Shown here piece after piece: positions 42,691 through 44,064 of a DNA stretch of 44,064 nucleotides. The notes below the pieces were generated by a model. The model saw only the letters and a program-made list of their open reading frames with translations. It was not told the DNA's origin and searched no databases. Where the stretch lies: the NCBI GenBank assembly GCA_029777945.1, contig JAKORG010000044.1:1-44064 (forward strand), given 5' to 3'. The translations under genes were made by a program, and so were the position numbers. The DNA comes from Deltaproteobacteria bacterium. Lineage in GTDB: Bacteria > Desulfobacterota > Syntrophorhabdia > Syntrophorhabdales > Syntrophorhabdaceae. Positions within the stretch are counted from its first letter, which is position 1; every line of letters begins with the position of its first letter.

Positions 42691-43639
42691 CCTCTTTCTC
42701 CTTTTCCTCGTTATTTTTGCTTCCTGTGAACTTCTTAATCCCTAATACTCCATTAGGGAACAAAAGAACAACTATAAGAACCACCAAACCTATATAGAAT
42801 GACCAGTACTCTGTGTATTTTCCTACAATCTCCTCAAGTCCTGTGAGTATTCCTGCACCTATAACAGGACCGAAGAAAGTACTCATACCTCCAATTGTCG
42901 CCATAAGGATTGCATTACCTGATGTTGGCCAGTGCAACATGTCAGGGTGGATACTCCCATCAAGCCCGGCATAAAGCCCTCCTGCTATGCCAGCAAAAAA
43001 TGATGATATAACAAATGCTCTTAATTGATTTTTATATACATTGATACCCAGAAAAGTTATCCTTTGCGGATTCTGTCTGATGCAGTTTAGAACAGTACCA
43101 AAAGGAGATCTCCTTATCCTCCATAAGGTATAAATACAGATAGTAACCACGATAAAACTGAAGATGTAATATTTTGTTACACCTCCGCTGAGAATTGCAG
43201 GCTTCGCAATTGCCTGAATACCATCATCACCTCCTGTTAAGTGATAGAGTTTGAATGTAAGTCCCCATACCAGTTAGGCAAATGCCAGCGTAAGCATGGT
43301 GAAATATATACCTGTTAATCTGAGTGCCAGAAGACCTATAAAAAATGAGATGAATGCTGCACTCATAGCTCCGAGAAGGATATAAAGAAGAAAAAATTCC
43401 GGGCTTGTTGCTTTAACAAGCATGCCGGTAATGTATGCACCAATGCCATAGAAGAGGGCGTGTCCGAAAGACACAAGTCCTGTTGTGCCATAAACAAGAT
43501 TGAATGCAACGGCATAAAGACTGTATATAATAATCCTTGAAACAAGGTGGATATAATGGGAACCAGGATTGGCGACAAGTATCCTAATAAAGAATACAAA
43601 ATACAAAGTCCAGGGAAGATAATCTCTTATTTTTTTCAA
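42668..43639 (-). pseudogene. livM: ABC transporter permease LivM with an internal stop
   Basis: LivM-type permease interrupted by one in-frame TAA at 43274-43276. The frame is otherwise open from about 43639 (TTG, GGAGG upstream; the ORF can be extended to 43693) to 42668. N-terminal part: RIIIYSLYAVAFNLVYGTTG and YFTMLTLAFA; C-terminal part: LTGGDDG, GINVYKNQLRAFVISSFFAG and GGLYAGLDGSI. Relatives read AFAQ at the stop, so a CAA to TAA change explains it. Either the transporter is dead, or a truncated form or read-through supplies it, or it is a base error. Confidence 0.85.
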
Positions 43640-43643
43640 GGTG

Positions 43644-44064
43644 TCATTTCCTCCCCACAGCTTTTTTGGCAAGAAGCCCTTCAGGTTTGGCAATCAAGAC
43701 AATAATCATTACAATAAAAGTTAAAACTGTAGCCAGTTCTGGCATATATAGTATTCCGAAAGAAAGAACTTCCCCTATGATAAGAGCACCAAGTAAAGCA
43801 CCCCAGAAATTACCGAAACCTCCGATTACCACTACGATCATAGAATCAATAATGACTTCTATACCCGCACCTGGCGTAACTGTTCTCAATGGTGCTGCTA
43901 ACACACCGGCAAGCCCGCCCATTGCAGTTGCTACTCCAAATACAAGAGTCATAATCATGGGAACATTCACGCCGAGAAGGCTGAGCATAATCCTGTCAAT
44001 TGATGATGCTCTGACCATCTTGCCAGTTTCTGTTCTCATGAGAAAATACCATACGAACAGGACA
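43644..44064 (-). CDS. livH: ABC transporter permease LivH, C-terminal part
   Basis: The C-terminal 140 residues of a LivH-type permease that continues past the window end. Typical stretches are TGKMVRASSIDRIMLSLLGV, GVATAMGGLAGVLAAPLRTV and VVVIGGFGNFWGALLGALIIG. It precedes livM with a few bases of overlap. First gene of the liv operon seen here. Confidence 0.9.
   Translation of the reverse strand, partial: VLFVWYFLMRTETGKMVRASSIDRIMLSLLGVNVPMIMTLVFGVATAMGGLAGVLAAPLRTVTPGAGIEVIIDSMIVVVIGGFGNFWGALLGALIIGEVLSFGILYMPELATVLTFIVMIIVLIAKPEGLLAKKAVGRK

Overview
The window comes from a low-GC, strictly anaerobic, Gram-negative bacterium. Marks of this are a two-subunit indolepyruvate ferredoxin oxidoreductase, a superoxide reductase, a rubredoxin-flavoprotein, a radical [4Fe-4S] 4-hydroxybutyryl-CoA dehydratase, two TRAP transporters, sigma-54 control and strong GGAGG ribosome binding sites. 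A deltaproteobacterial (Desulfobacterota-type, perhaps syntrophic) host fits best, but this is inference from gene content and no species is claimed.

1-471: the 3' end of 23S rRNA and 5S rRNA close an rRNA operon. 508-8068: an amidohydrolase (+), then a seven-gene minus-strand run iorA-iorB-M16 protease-moaC-MOSC-mogA-YkgJ, which joins 2-oxoacid oxidation to molybdenum cofactor synthesis. 8273-13859: SDR, Lon-family protease, flavin reductase-rubredoxin, purC and an acyltransferase. 13922-15505: a PerR/Fur-superoxide reductase oxidative-stress operon with a repressor box between -35 and -10, and an RRM protein whose leader can fold over its own start site. 15555-18121: an ArsR-type regulator under a large dyad operator, a Met-rich winged-helix protein, XdhC, a frameshifted small ORF and a DUF169 protein. 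18262-21650: a sigma-54 activator followed by tandem palindromes, a near-perfect sigma-54 promoter and the operon NifX-like, TSUP exporter, thioredoxin-like and ArsR.

21.7-37.6 kb is a catabolic island bracketed by inverted remnants of one IS3-family element. It holds two parallel modules, each led by an XRE-cupin regulator followed by a dctP-dctQ-dctM TRAP transporter. Module 1 ends with an acyl-CoA synthetase. Module 2 ends with a PrpF-type isomerase, a LeuC/LeuD-type hydro-lyase and an isocitrate lyase/PEP mutase-type lyase. That enzyme set matches the last three steps of nicotinate fermentation in Eubacterium barkeri (methylitaconate isomerase, dimethylmaleate hydratase, dimethylmalate lyase), but here it is coupled to import and has no upstream nicotinate genes. 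My leading hypothesis is a stand-alone route from an imported branched dicarboxylate to pyruvate plus propionate. Both regulators appear to have nearly leaderless mRNAs and share TTGCTA/TAGCAA operator cores.

37.9-44.06 kb: a three-gene operon (4-hydroxybutyryl-CoA dehydratase, a small Cys-rich protein, a CoA-transferase) behind a second sigma-54 promoter, then a branched-chain-type ABC transporter (livF, livG, livM, livH) whose livM carries one in-frame stop and whose livH runs off the window.
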